Virus record (IMG/VR): IMGVR_UViG_3300047550_003244 | Span: 1 to 34,095 of that record | Length of the DNA: 34,095 nt | Reading direction: 5' to 3' (one strand) | Source of the DNA: a virus | Shown here: in pieces, positions 24,117-33,240 of the stretch | How the letters are laid out: every line of letters begins with the position of its first letter | Position numbering within the stretch: the first letter of the stretch is position 1 | Translations under genes and position numbers: made by a program | The notes under the pieces: model-generated | Told to the model about the DNA's origin: nothing | Databases searched by the model: none | The model's input: only the letters and a program-made list of their open reading frames with translations

Positions 24117-25277
24117 TTATGAACATGCATAACCAGAATTTGGAGAAACTGTTCCTACTGGATAACACAATTCAAACATTGTGCTGATATTTATATCTCT
24201 AAAATTAGTTTTTGTATAATTTGAATACTCTGTCCAATTTGGAAATACATGTGTGGTTCCTGTAAATCCTAAAGTTGACCCACCAAAACTTGCACCACAG
24301 CATCCGATTGATCGTTCTAGTCCTATTAATGTTAAACCAGCAATTTTACTCCAGTAAGTTGGATAAGTTATACCAGTGTATCCAGCATAACTAAAATCAA
24401 TTCTATATGGAGCATAGTTTTTCAAAAATGCAGTATCACAAATAGTATTGACATTATCATCAAATGTAGGTCCGCGATAATCTGAAATTGTTTTTTCAAA
24501 AACAACTTTAAGACCAGCAGGATGTGCCATATTTAAATAATTATCTTTATATTGATAACCTGGAATTCCAACTTTTAACAAATATGACCATTCTTGAATC
24601 CAGTTTCCATCCTGCATTCGTGATCCATTCAAATAACTTCCTGCTAAATTTGGAGCATTTCCGTAGTCACCCGTAATTCCTATTGAAAAGTTAATAGATT
24701 GATCATAAAATCTACCACCATTCAACCTCAAGATAAATTTTTTAGGTATAGTTATTTGAACATCTTCAAAATTAATGTCATACAGAGTTTTGAAAAAATA
24801 TCTTATTCCATCCTCAGTTGTTTTTTTATGATAAAAAGTTCTTTTAATACCTTTTAAAAACTTTCTAATATTGCTTTCATATATTAGTCCACCATTTGGA
24901 ACTGTGGACATTGTATCAAATCCATCTGCATATATTTTTGTTAGTCTATCTAAAAATATAGATCTTGTTTTTTCAATATCAACTAAATCTATTAAGTTTT
25001 TTGCAAGTTGATATTGTGCACCAGTAGAAGTATCACAATATAACCAATCATAATATTTTTGTAAAAAATCATATATTGTTAATGTCTCAAGTCCATCTGC
25101 TTGTCGTTCACTTTTTTCGACTACTACCCACAGTGGAACCTGATTACTAATATCGTATTGTGTTGGACAACCAGTTTCTACAAATAATTTATTTAAATCT
25201 CCAATAATACCAAACAGACTTTTAGTTAATCTGTTGTTTACAGTTTGTTCTTGAGAATTTAGTGTTGTAGAAAGCAT
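24117..25277 (-). CDS. Baseplate wedge protein gp7-like, short P2 gpI-type form
   Basis: In contractile-tail baseplates a gp7 (T4) or gpI (P2) protein joins two gp6/gpJ chains to make the wedge core. This 386-residue protein is in the gp7 position directly after gp6, but it is far shorter than T4 gp7 (1032). Residues about 75-185 resemble tail protein I: TIYDFLQKYYDWLYC, then LDRLTKIYADGF, then FLKGIKRTFYHKKTTEDGIRYFFKTLYDI, where the K-T-T-E-D-G-I pattern corresponds to the conserved KGT-x-x-G-I of that family. The C-terminus is Gly/Tyr-rich with a pair of Cys (GCCGAS). Its ATG overlaps the gp6 stop (TAATG). It is likely the minimal wedge linker; the family call is by motif and order. Confidence 0.65.
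   Translation of the reverse strand: MLSTTLNSQEQTVNNRLTKSLFGIIGDLNKLFVETGCPTQYDISNQVPLWVVVEKSERQADGLETLTIYDFLQKYYDWLYCDTSTGAQYQLAKNLIDLVDIEKTRSIFLDRLTKIYADGFDTMSTVPNGGLIYESNIRKFLKGIKRTFYHKKTTEDGIRYFFKTLYDINFEDVQITIPKKFILRLNGGRFYDQSINFSIGITGDYGNAPNLAGSYLNGSRMQDGNWIQEWSYLLKVGIPGYQYKDNYLNMAHPAGLKVVFEKTISDYRGPTFDDNVNTICDTAFLKNYAPYRIDFSYAGYTGITYPTYWSKIAGLTLIGLERSIGCCGASFGGSTLGFTGTTHVFPNWTEYSNYTKTNFRDINISTMFELCYPVGTVSPNSGYACS
24188..24195 (-). promoter_or_regulatory. Possible T4-type late promoter octamer before the gp8-like gene
   Basis: The minus strand reads TATAAATA inside the 3' end of the gp7-like gene, 84 bases before the next ATG. It is an exact octamer, but inside a coding region and relatively far from the start, so chance is a real alternative. 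Confidence 0.3.
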
Positions 25278-27067
25278 TATCCTATTGTTACCGTGCCGTA
25301 GTTAAATGATACTAAATTATTCAATCCTATTGTAATAAACCTTTTTGCAAATAATACATTTAATGTCGCTAAATTTCCTATCACACCACTTTTAATATTT
25401 AAAACCCCTTTATTTGCAATAAATGAACCATAATCTCCTGGATACGGTCCAATTTGTTCTCCAGTTTCGTCATTCCTTGACCACAATTGCAATTTAATTG
25501 GAATATTTTTATCAGAATTTCTAGAAACAAACATCTTTAAAACTGCTCTGGAACCTGCAGGTATTTGAATTGTACTTACTGGTATGAATGGTTCTGTTAC
25601 ATCTATACCGTCATTGATTGGTAATAAAAATTCATTTCCTAAATTAAAATTATATTCTTTTCCTGATTGAAGGGTATCTTTTACATATATCGTAAAATAA
25701 TCTGGAGATATTAATAGGTTACTGATGTCTGGATTTGAATTTGATCGTAAAACATCAATAAAATCTGAAGCACTAAATGATAGATTATATTGTGCAGAAA
25801 CCTCAAAAAATTGTCTAAAAAGTGATTTTACTTCAGACAAAATATTACTTCTATTTGATGTTGTATTGTCAGTTCCAGGCGATAGATAAAAATTAAAATC
25901 TGTAAAAATATTTAAAGATTCGCTTTGCACATATTCCGGAAAAACAGTAATAATACTTCTTTCCTTTAGATAATTTATCATTTCGGGAACAATTGGGTCC
26001 GTAGAATTTAAATTAGAAGATACAAAAACTCTACCATGCCTGGGTGGTGTTAAATCCTGACCACCAAACACATTAAATTGATTTTGAGAAGTGAAAAATT
26101 TTGCCTGAAGCAATAATGCTTTATAGTCGTTCACAGTCACTGCTCTTTCTTGTGCAGAAAACCATTTGGGAGCAAGAAATCTAATTTCATCCAAATTTAA
26201 ATCTGTTTTTCCATTTTTTGATGTGCTTAAAACCTGAACAACTGCATTTTCTCCATTAAATCCATTAAGAGTGAAAAATGTTAAATTATTAGCTTCACTT
26301 CCATTTGTTAAAATATATCTAATGTTTATAGATTCAATTTTATCATCAATGCTTCTTCCTATTCCATTTAAACCACCAAATATAATAACGAATCCAGAAG
26401 ATGTTCTTTCTACAAAATAGATATTTTCATCTGCTTTTGATGTATATCCAACATTTTCAACTCTTGACCATATTTTTCTATCTACTGTTGCATCGTCTAT
26501 TCTTTCCGTAATCGTAACTTTTATTGAGTCAATATCAAAACCATTTGCTGATATTGCTATTTTTTGATTTGTAAAATCAAAATTAGTTAATGCTTCAAAT
26601 TGAACATATGTGTTTGCTTCATATATGTCAAATCCAACTTCTGGACTATTCCCACCCACTAAAGGAATATCTTCTAAATTATAAAATGCGTATTGAATAC
26701 CATCTGAACTTGCAGACAAAAATCTAGTCCCTGCTGGAATACTTGTTGAATTTACTAAACCCCCAACAAAAACTTTAGCAACTGCTGCGCTTCTTGAAGA
26801 AACAGTAAATCCTAAAGGTTTGCATAAGGATATAATAGAATCGTCTTTTTGTGCACTATCTAAAAATGCTTCTGCATTTATAACATTAGCATAATATGCA
26901 TAATAAAAAGTGTTATATGCTAGTAAATCTATAACAGACTGCATTGCGCTACCTTCAAAGTTATACCCTGAAAGAGTTTCTTGATCTCTCAAATAATCAG
27001 TTAAACTTTTTTTAATCTGATTAAATTCTAGACTACCAAGAGTGGTTGGTGTTGTTCTGCTTGCCAT
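25277..27067 (-). CDS. 6: Baseplate wedge protein gp6
   Basis: gp6 is the structural core of the T4 baseplate inner ring and the equivalent of P2 gpJ. The protein has 596 residues (T4 660). Its N-terminus is diagnostic: FNQIKKSLTDYLRD, then YNFEGSAMQSVIDLLAYNTFYYAYYANVINAEAFLDSA and LGFTVSSRSAA. The J-like region follows with WFSAQERAVTVNDYKALLLQ at about 300-320 and a GRVFVSSN / FTDFNFYL pair typical of baseplate J proteins. The C-terminal part contains a beta-rich section (IPAGSRAVLKMFV). Start and stop are each fused to a neighbour in TAATG (gp25 before, gp7-like after), consistent with balanced synthesis of wedge subunits. Confidence 0.94.
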   Translation of the reverse strand: MASRTTPTTLGSLEFNQIKKSLTDYLRDQETLSGYNFEGSAMQSVIDLLAYNTFYYAYYANVINAEAFLDSAQKDDSIISLCKPLGFTVSSRSAAVAKVFVGGLVNSTSIPAGTRFLSASSDGIQYAFYNLEDIPLVGGNSPEVGFDIYEANTYVQFEALTNFDFTNQKIAISANGFDIDSIKVTITERIDDATVDRKIWSRVENVGYTSKADENIYFVERTSSGFVIIFGGLNGIGRSIDDKIESINIRYILTNGSEANNLTFFTLNGFNGENAVVQVLSTSKNGKTDLNLDEIRFLAPKWFSAQERAVTVNDYKALLLQAKFFTSQNQFNVFGGQDLTPPRHGRVFVSSNLNSTDPIVPEMINYLKERSIITVFPEYVQSESLNIFTDFNFYLSPGTDNTTSNRSNILSEVKSLFRQFFEVSAQYNLSFSASDFIDVLRSNSNPDISNLLISPDYFTIYVKDTLQSGKEYNFNLGNEFLLPINDGIDVTEPFIPVSTIQIPAGSRAVLKMFVSRNSDKNIPIKLQLWSRNDETGEQIGPYPGDYGSFIANKGVLNIKSGVIGNLATLNVLFAKRFITIGLNNLVSFNYGTVTIG

Positions 27068-27459
27068 TACCTAGTCCTTGAAATTTGTATTTTAATTATA
27101 TCTTGTAAACTTAAATCTGGAGCTTGGTATTCAACTTCTACATCTATTGAATTTTGCTTTGAATTTTCATAAACCTTAATGTTATTTAAAACTGCTCTCG
27201 GTTCAAACAGTCTTAAATTTTCAGCAATTGCAGACTGCACAGAAGCGATCAATTCTATGCTAAAATTTTCAAACAAAAAAGTTTGTAAATTTGCACCAAA
27301 ATCAAAGTTAAATTTTCTCTCTCCATTATTTGTTAAAACTAAATTTTTAATAGATTGTCTGATCGCTGCAAGATCATTTATTGTATTAATATCAGAAGTA
27401 AAACTATTTTTACTCAAGAAAAAAGGTAAGTCTTTATATTTTTGTTTTTTGCTTAACAT
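27067..27459 (-). CDS. 25: Baseplate wedge protein gp25
   Basis: gp25 is a small wedge protein that nucleates the tail sheath at the baseplate in contractile systems. The protein has 130 residues (T4 132). It shows the GPW/gp25 pattern: DLAAIRQSIKNLVLTNNGERKFNFDFGANL at about 28-57, LFENFS, and IAENLRLFEPRAVL, followed by beta strands ending in IKIQISRTR. In T4, gene 25 lies in another cluster; here it directly precedes gene 6, as in many marine T4-like phages. The upstream hub gene ends 11 bases before its ATG; GAGGAT within the end of that gene is the nearest purine-rich site. Confidence 0.95.
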   Translation of the reverse strand: MLSKKQKYKDLPFFLSKNSFTSDINTINDLAAIRQSIKNLVLTNNGERKFNFDFGANLQTFLFENFSIELIASVQSAIAENLRLFEPRAVLNNIKVYENSKQNSIDVEVEYQAPDLSLQDIIKIQISRTR

Positions 27460-27470
27460 AATATTATTTA

Positions 27471-30400
27471 TTAATCCTCATTGCTATTACCTTTATTTGT
27501 TATTCCAAATGGTTTTTTTACATCTTTTGGATCATAATGTAGACTATTTCTGACTAAAATAAGTTCCATTTCGTGATTTGTTGAAGATATCATATGAATT
27601 ATTTCCGCAACTAACCATTTTCCAGAAACTTTTTTATATTTATTCTTTGTGAATAAGGGATTGTCATTTTGTACAAATAATTCAATAAGAGACCCCACTT
27701 TAACCTTTTCATTTGTATTTACTTTAATTCGTATCTTTTGTGCCTGTAATTGTGCCAACTGTGCTGTTCTAACTAATGGTAATTTTGGTGGGCAATTCCA
27801 GAATGTGGAATGCGTTCTAGTATATGCCAAATATTTCCAAAAATATCTTCCTTGTTCTGGGCAATTGCAACTACAGGTAGAATCTGGATTAGACAGTTCG
27901 CAACCTAACCAATCATCTCCGAGATATTCTTTAATTAATGCACACTCATTTATTTCGTTTTCAAGTTTTGCCAATTCAAGATAAGTTGGTTCCTTTTCTT
28001 CGGGTGCCAAATACTGTGCAGGACAATTGCAATATGGGTGCCCTGCTGTACATCCAGAATTATTTGAACTTGATTCTGTTAGTGGAATTGGTCCATCTAA
28101 AAGTGCTTTTGGATTTGCACACGATAATCCCAAATCCTTACATGTTCTTGTTTTTCCATATACTGTGAACTGAGCAGAAAAATTACGATCAAAAAACTCG
28201 TATTCTGTGTCTACTGGAGGTGTTATTAAACCATACTCGGTTTCTCCACTTAAATCATATTTCCACAAATCATTGGCAACCAAATTTGGTTTATATAACA
28301 TATAATCACCCTCAAGGTAGTACATCAACGAATCTCTAAAATAACCACCCAAAGAATAATCTTTATCTTTGTAAGCAGAAATGTAAGTTTTGAATGTCTC
28401 TTCACCCTCAACATCGTCATCGTTAAAGAAAAACTTTAAATGTTCTGCTTTATCTGCAACAAGTTCTGTCAATTTGGTTTTAGACAGATCCATCCATCCA
28501 GCAAATTCGCTTCCATACCAAGTTCTCCAATAGTTTGGATTCACCGTAAACAATCCCTTACCACCAAATAAATCTCGTGCCTTTGTGTTTGGTGGTTTAA
28601 ACATATTAGCAAATCTAATCGGTATGAATAGATTTCTGGGAACAAAGAACGACCACCAAGAACGGTGTGGTTTTAGTTTCTTGTACCCGTTTGGTAGAAT
28701 ATAAGAACCAACGGTAGATGTTCTATGAAGAGGATCAAATTGTTTTCCACTACTAATTGCATAATGATATAGCGACTCCATCCAATTTTGAGAGTTTTCA
28801 TCAAAATAATAAGCACCCCCCATGTGGAAGTCTAGATCATATCCACCACCATGCATATCCTCTTGCATTGGATCGTAGGCATAATACGGATACTCTGTTT
28901 CAAATCCATCTTCGGGCCATAAATCCATTCCATTATAGTCTGTTGTTAAATATTCTGTCTTGGACAGTACAGACCCTGTATCATGATTCCACCAATCATA
29001 ATAATTTCCTTTATCTATTCCTTGCAATTTTCTATTTGTTGGAATATCATCTTTTATTTTCTTAACAGCAACATCAAACCCATATGGATCCATTCCAATT
29101 ACTGCAGCATTATATTTAACACCATGTCTACCAATTGGACCGACCGTTAAATTTACAAGATATGGTAAATAATATTCTACTCCAGCATCACGAACAAACC
29201 CATTTGGAAATTCTCCCACAGTTTGAAGACCAATTGGTTCTGCAAACTCTACTCTAACATATGAAGAAATTTCTTCCTTTTTAATATTTGGTGGTCTGTA
29301 TGTTACTCCATCTGCCGATGAATTAACAAAATTTTTATAAAAGTTAAATGTATTTCTAAATTTTGTCATATCCATGACAGATAGATTATTATTTGAAGAT
29401 GCTTGACCCGAAAGTGATATTTTTGGAAGATCTGGTTGAGCATAGCCATACTCAAAAAATCCTTGTAAATCAGCAGGATCGGTTGAAGGCGAAGTTTCGG
29501 GGACTATATCGACACGATCAACTGCTCCAATATGTGTTGCAGCAGTTTCAACATATTCGAGTCCTCTAAATTCTGGACTTGTATCTGGTAAACTGCTGTT
29601 TCCTTGTCTTGTAAAGGATTTTTGATCTATAAAAAATACTGGATCATCTGTTCCATCTGCATCTCTAAATCCAAACCACTGATGAACTTTTCTAGAAGTT
29701 ATATACGCATTTTTTGTATATCCTTGGTCATAATATGGATGTTTTGCAGTGCTACCTGACGCGCCTCCAAAAAATATTGAATATAACCACTCTCCAGCAA
29801 CAGCACCTGTTATTCCTATTTTATTAGATAACAATTCATATCTGCTTCCACGAACATCTTTTCTTGTTATTTTTTTAATATTTTTTAAACTATTTGCAGA
29901 TTTTAATTTGGGTTTTGTTTCTGATCTAAAAATTGAAGTGCCTGGTTTTTTAGAATAAAAGAATGCAGCTCTATTAAACCATTTTGAATAATTGTCTTTC
30001 CATAAGAAACGATAACCATTTGATATTTTTGTTTTTAAATCTTTTATTAATTCAAGTTCAACGCTAAGTAATTCTTTTTCAGCAACATATGTTCTTCTCA
30101 ATACTTCAAGTGCAACACTACTTGCACATGTGGTATTATAACAACCACCAGATTCACAATCTTCATTTTCCAAACATGCTCTAGTTTTTTCTTGAATAAC
30201 TGGATCAACTATTCCTGGTATTAATCCAGAATCTGTTCCATAATCATAAAAATTCCAATCACTAAGTTGATTTCCATCTTCGGAAAATGTATTTTCCCAC
30301 AAATATGGTGCAGCATATAGATAAATTTGACTAAAGTTTTCAACAGACTTTCTTGTAGTGTGTTTTATATACCCACGAATTAATGGATCTTTTGAACAAT

Positions 30401-33239
30401 CTCTATATGCACATGGAGAAATGTATCTAACATCTCCTTCTTGTGGAAGATTGCTAGGTCCAGTAGGTCCAGTAGGTCCAGTAGGTCCAGTTGGACCTCT
30501 TATGCCGCCAGTTCCTCCATCACCACTACCACCATCATCGTTTGTTCCAGGTCTTCCATCTGGACCTGGATCACACTCTGGATTGTTCGGACACAATCCA
30601 CAAGGACACCCAGCACCACACGGATTGTCAGCGCATTCTCGCTCATCACCATCACTTGGACATAATGGAGGATCCCCAGAGCATGGATCCCCACTGCCTC
30701 CACCATTGTCTGCATCACTACATGCGGTGCAAGAATCCGCTTGCCAGAATCCATCACCAAACATTGAACATGGGAATCCTGAAAGTTTTGGTCTACAAGC
30801 AGGAGGATTACATCTGACACAATAACCTAATAGTTGGTCCAAGTCCCTAAAAGTTATAGTTCTTGGGGAATTAGTCTGCTCACTTTGCTCTTGATTTCCT
30901 ACCGCTGCTCCTGGTCTATCTGCACTTGTGCCAAAAAATACCTGACCAAACCCATAACTTGCACCAACTTTAGAATACGGAACCATTCCAAACTCATAAG
31001 ACCCTATTGGCCAATCTGTTATTTGTTCTCCTATTATGGCATCTCCCATAAATTTATTTGAAATACCATCTAATAAATTAATAGGTCTTGATTCTGGAGC
31101 AGTTATATCTCTTTGCTCATCACCAACTTTTTGAATTCTAACCTGACCAAAAATTTCATCTGCCTTGTCTTTATAATTTTCAACTCTAGTGAGAAATGTG
31201 TCTATTTGTTGAATTCTTCTTGAAATCTTTCTTTCGGATATATCATATTGGGTCAATGCCCTAGAGATCACAAATTTAACATACTCATCATCTGCGTTAA
31301 TCGTTGGACCTCTAAGATTGAAAAACTTACCAATATTTTCATTATAAGGAGATTTGGTTAAATCGTATGAATATGATAATCCTCTGTCATATAATGTTGC
31401 CCCCGCGTCAAAGTTTAAAGTATCGGTAAATGATCCCGCAGCAGCAAGTTTATATTCTCCGCTAGTTTTTGCATACAATCCAGTTGGACCCAGAAGAAGA
31501 GTATATGTGATACCTGTTATTCCTGGATCTAATAATATTGCCATATCTGTTGTTGAACCCATTGCGGCATTTTCGCTGCAACAAACTGTACATCGATAAA
31601 CTTCCCATTTTCTTTTTATGTCTTTTTTCTGAGAATATAGTTTTCGTTTTTCTAATAAAGGTTTTCTTATATTTGAATGAATAATATTAAAATAGTCAAA
31701 ATTATACTCAGTTATATCGTATTGCGGTTGCCATGCAGTAGTTGACCACGGACCAGATTTTCGCGAATACACATCCCATTCTGTATAATATGGGGTATTC
31801 ATATAATTTATATCGTAGTAACCATAGTTTATATCATCTACTCTATTTGGACTGTTTTCTTCTATTACCTCTGTATCTAAATTTTGTTGAGTATTTTCAG
31901 AAGAACTTGAAATTTGTGTTATATTTCCTTTTGTAGTTTTTTCACTAAACTTTGATTCTTTAGAATCATTTATTAGTGGAAACTCTTCTATCTGAACCAT
32001 GTCTTTATAATCTCTTACATAAGAATAGTCAACATTGAAATCCGAAAAAGATCCTGATCCAGACAAACCTCTTCTATCTTTAAGTCCAAAATCTCCATTA
32101 AAGTTTATTCCAAAACTTTTTCCCACATTGTAACTAGCACTTAAAAAATCTGAATATGTTGTAAAATTTGGTTCTATTCTTGTGTACTGGGAAAAAACTG
32201 CTCCACTTTCAAGAAGTCTAGAAATATTATATTCATTTATAACTTGAAATGCAAGAACTCTGTTTGGATTTGTAAGATCGGTGGTCATTACAAATCCATC
32301 TACAGGATCCGATATTTCGTTTGTATCTTCTCCTTTTTGTAACATTTTAGATATTGATCTAAAATTCCAACCATCTCTATCCTCCCAGAAAAAATAATCA
32401 GCGTGTATTCCGTTGTTTAATGCTCCTGGACCTTGAGAATAGTCAAATGCATGATCTGCCAAATAATTAAACAATTGACTAATTCTTGATTGACCTTTAT
32501 GTTTTAACCAAGGATAGGCAATATTATCCCATTTTAACCAAACTCCAGTTTCACATGGATCTATTTTATTTTCTTTTAATTTAAATTTTTTTGTAAGTCT
32601 GTTTACAAGACCACCAGTAGAACCTTTTTCAACAGATAGTTTTCCAACATAGTCTTCTTTTTCCCAAGTATGAAATGGTGGAGTTAAATAATTTGGTAAA
32701 AATATTTGTGAACTTATAAAATCTAATCTCCAAACAGAAACTGTTTCATCTAGAGGATTTCCTTCAACAAATATAGTATCATCCGTTACAGATTTTGCAT
32801 TGTATATGTTGAACTTAAATTTTAATAACTTATCAACTCTCCCTGCATTTTCATCATCGTTTGAATTTTCTGATGGTGAATTTTTTTCTATTCCAAGTTT
32901 TAATTGTATTTCTAATTCTTCAGTGCCATCAAAACCAAATTCATCTATCCAATTTCTGTAATCAAAAACATACATGCTTCCATACATGCTTCCATTGAAC
33001 ATAGACTCAGAAAATGATATAGATCGCAACGGAGATTTAAGAACAACATCTCCGCTAGTCCATGGGATCAATTCAAAGTTAATTTTTTCATCTTTACCAG
33101 TAGATGAAGACTTTTTTCCTTTTTTACTTATGACAACCTTTTCAAGTCTGGATTCGCCAATGAATACGAAATTGCCGTCCTTCTGCGAACCTTGAGAAGA
33201 TATTACTTGATTTTCTAATTTAAAATTTCCGTCAGACAT
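27471..33239 (-). CDS. Giant baseplate hub-like protein with an internal Cys-rich/collagen-like insertion
   Basis: This protein has 1922 residues, the longest in the window, and lies where T4 has gene 5, after gp53. The N-terminal region resembles the first barrel of hub proteins such as T4 gp27: SPLRSISFSESMFNGSMYGSMYVFDY, then FGFDGTEELEIQLKLG (about 68-117). The C-terminal 110 residues show a matching closing domain (VKVGSLIELFV, SGKWLVAEIIHMIS, NHEMELILVRNSLHYDP). Between them, residues 800-905 are Cys-rich, residues about 912-930 are collagen-like (GPTGPTGPTGPTGP), and residues 1720-1830 hold another Cys-dense stretch (CNCPAQ, CSCNCPEQ). No lysozyme motif was recognised, unlike T4 gp5. 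Cyanophages carry a large protein sometimes labelled VrlC in this cluster; identity is possible but unverified. It probably forms the baseplate centre. The start lies one base after the gp53 stop. Confidence 0.65.
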   Translation of the reverse strand: MSDGNFKLENQVISSQGSQKDGNFVFIGESRLEKVVISKKGKKSSSTGKDEKINFELIPWTSGDVVLKSPLRSISFSESMFNGSMYGSMYVFDYRNWIDEFGFDGTEELEIQLKLGIEKNSPSENSNDDENAGRVDKLLKFKFNIYNAKSVTDDTIFVEGNPLDETVSVWRLDFISSQIFLPNYLTPPFHTWEKEDYVGKLSVEKGSTGGLVNRLTKKFKLKENKIDPCETGVWLKWDNIAYPWLKHKGQSRISQLFNYLADHAFDYSQGPGALNNGIHADYFFWEDRDGWNFRSISKMLQKGEDTNEISDPVDGFVMTTDLTNPNRVLAFQVINEYNISRLLESGAVFSQYTRIEPNFTTYSDFLSASYNVGKSFGINFNGDFGLKDRRGLSGSGSFSDFNVDYSYVRDYKDMVQIEEFPLINDSKESKFSEKTTKGNITQISSSSENTQQNLDTEVIEENSPNRVDDINYGYYDINYMNTPYYTEWDVYSRKSGPWSTTAWQPQYDITEYNFDYFNIIHSNIRKPLLEKRKLYSQKKDIKRKWEVYRCTVCCSENAAMGSTTDMAILLDPGITGITYTLLLGPTGLYAKTSGEYKLAAAGSFTDTLNFDAGATLYDRGLSYSYDLTKSPYNENIGKFFNLRGPTINADDEYVKFVISRALTQYDISERKISRRIQQIDTFLTRVENYKDKADEIFGQVRIQKVGDEQRDITAPESRPINLLDGISNKFMGDAIIGEQITDWPIGSYEFGMVPYSKVGASYGFGQVFFGTSADRPGAAVGNQEQSEQTNSPRTITFRDLDQLLGYCVRCNPPACRPKLSGFPCSMFGDGFWQADSCTACSDADNGGGSGDPCSGDPPLCPSDGDERECADNPCGAGCPCGLCPNNPECDPGPDGRPGTNDDGGSGDGGTGGIRGPTGPTGPTGPTGPSNLPQEGDVRYISPCAYRDCSKDPLIRGYIKHTTRKSVENFSQIYLYAAPYLWENTFSEDGNQLSDWNFYDYGTDSGLIPGIVDPVIQEKTRACLENEDCESGGCYNTTCASSVALEVLRRTYVAEKELLSVELELIKDLKTKISNGYRFLWKDNYSKWFNRAAFFYSKKPGTSIFRSETKPKLKSANSLKNIKKITRKDVRGSRYELLSNKIGITGAVAGEWLYSIFFGGASGSTAKHPYYDQGYTKNAYITSRKVHQWFGFRDADGTDDPVFFIDQKSFTRQGNSSLPDTSPEFRGLEYVETAATHIGAVDRVDIVPETSPSTDPADLQGFFEYGYAQPDLPKISLSGQASSNNNLSVMDMTKFRNTFNFYKNFVNSSADGVTYRPPNIKKEEISSYVRVEFAEPIGLQTVGEFPNGFVRDAGVEYYLPYLVNLTVGPIGRHGVKYNAAVIGMDPYGFDVAVKKIKDDIPTNRKLQGIDKGNYYDWWNHDTGSVLSKTEYLTTDYNGMDLWPEDGFETEYPYYAYDPMQEDMHGGGYDLDFHMGGAYYFDENSQNWMESLYHYAISSGKQFDPLHRTSTVGSYILPNGYKKLKPHRSWWSFFVPRNLFIPIRFANMFKPPNTKARDLFGGKGLFTVNPNYWRTWYGSEFAGWMDLSKTKLTELVADKAEHLKFFFNDDDVEGEETFKTYISAYKDKDYSLGGYFRDSLMYYLEGDYMLYKPNLVANDLWKYDLSGETEYGLITPPVDTEYEFFDRNFSAQFTVYGKTRTCKDLGLSCANPKALLDGPIPLTESSSNNSGCTAGHPYCNCPAQYLAPEEKEPTYLELAKLENEINECALIKEYLGDDWLGCELSNPDSTCSCNCPEQGRYFWKYLAYTRTHSTFWNCPPKLPLVRTAQLAQLQAQKIRIKVNTNEKVKVGSLIELFVQNDNPLFTKNKYKKVSGKWLVAEIIHMISSTNHEMELILVRNSLHYDPKDVKKPFGITNKGNSNED
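30457..30497 (-). repeat. 9-bp tandem repeat encoding Gly-Pro-Thr triplets in the hub-like protein
   Basis: The plus strand shows GGTCCAGTA at 30457, 30466 and 30475, a one-base variant at 30484 and a half copy after it. The near-identity of copies indicates recent expansion by slippage, in contrast to the diverged collagen-like segments of the adhesins. Confidence 0.93.
30539..30835 (-). repeat. Cys- and Asp/Gly-rich insertion in the hub-like protein
   Basis: About 100 residues contain some seventeen cysteines in pairs (CVRC, CTAC, CPCGLC) and end with DPGPDGRPGTNDDGG, a short Asp-rich loop like those that bind calcium in thrombospondin type 3-like repeats. It directly precedes the collagen-like stretch. 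The repeat units are irregular, so this is a composition-defined region. Confidence 0.6.
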
Positions 33240-33240
33240 A

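Noticed and set aside
27460-27475. Near-match to a late promoter (AATAAATA) before gp25
   Set aside because: It has one mismatch and lies so close to the ATG that the transcript would have almost no leader.
30358-30825. Plus-strand 155-codon frame with PVGPVGPVG and Pro/Ser-rich sequence
   Set aside because: It is the antisense of the collagen-like and Cys-rich part of the hub-like gene; its composition mirrors that repeat and no ribosome site or neighbour supports it.
27471-33239. T4 gp5-type lysozyme domain in the hub-like protein
   Set aside because: Its position suggests gp5, but no lysozyme motif could be recognised by eye in the 1922 residues; a profile search would settle this.
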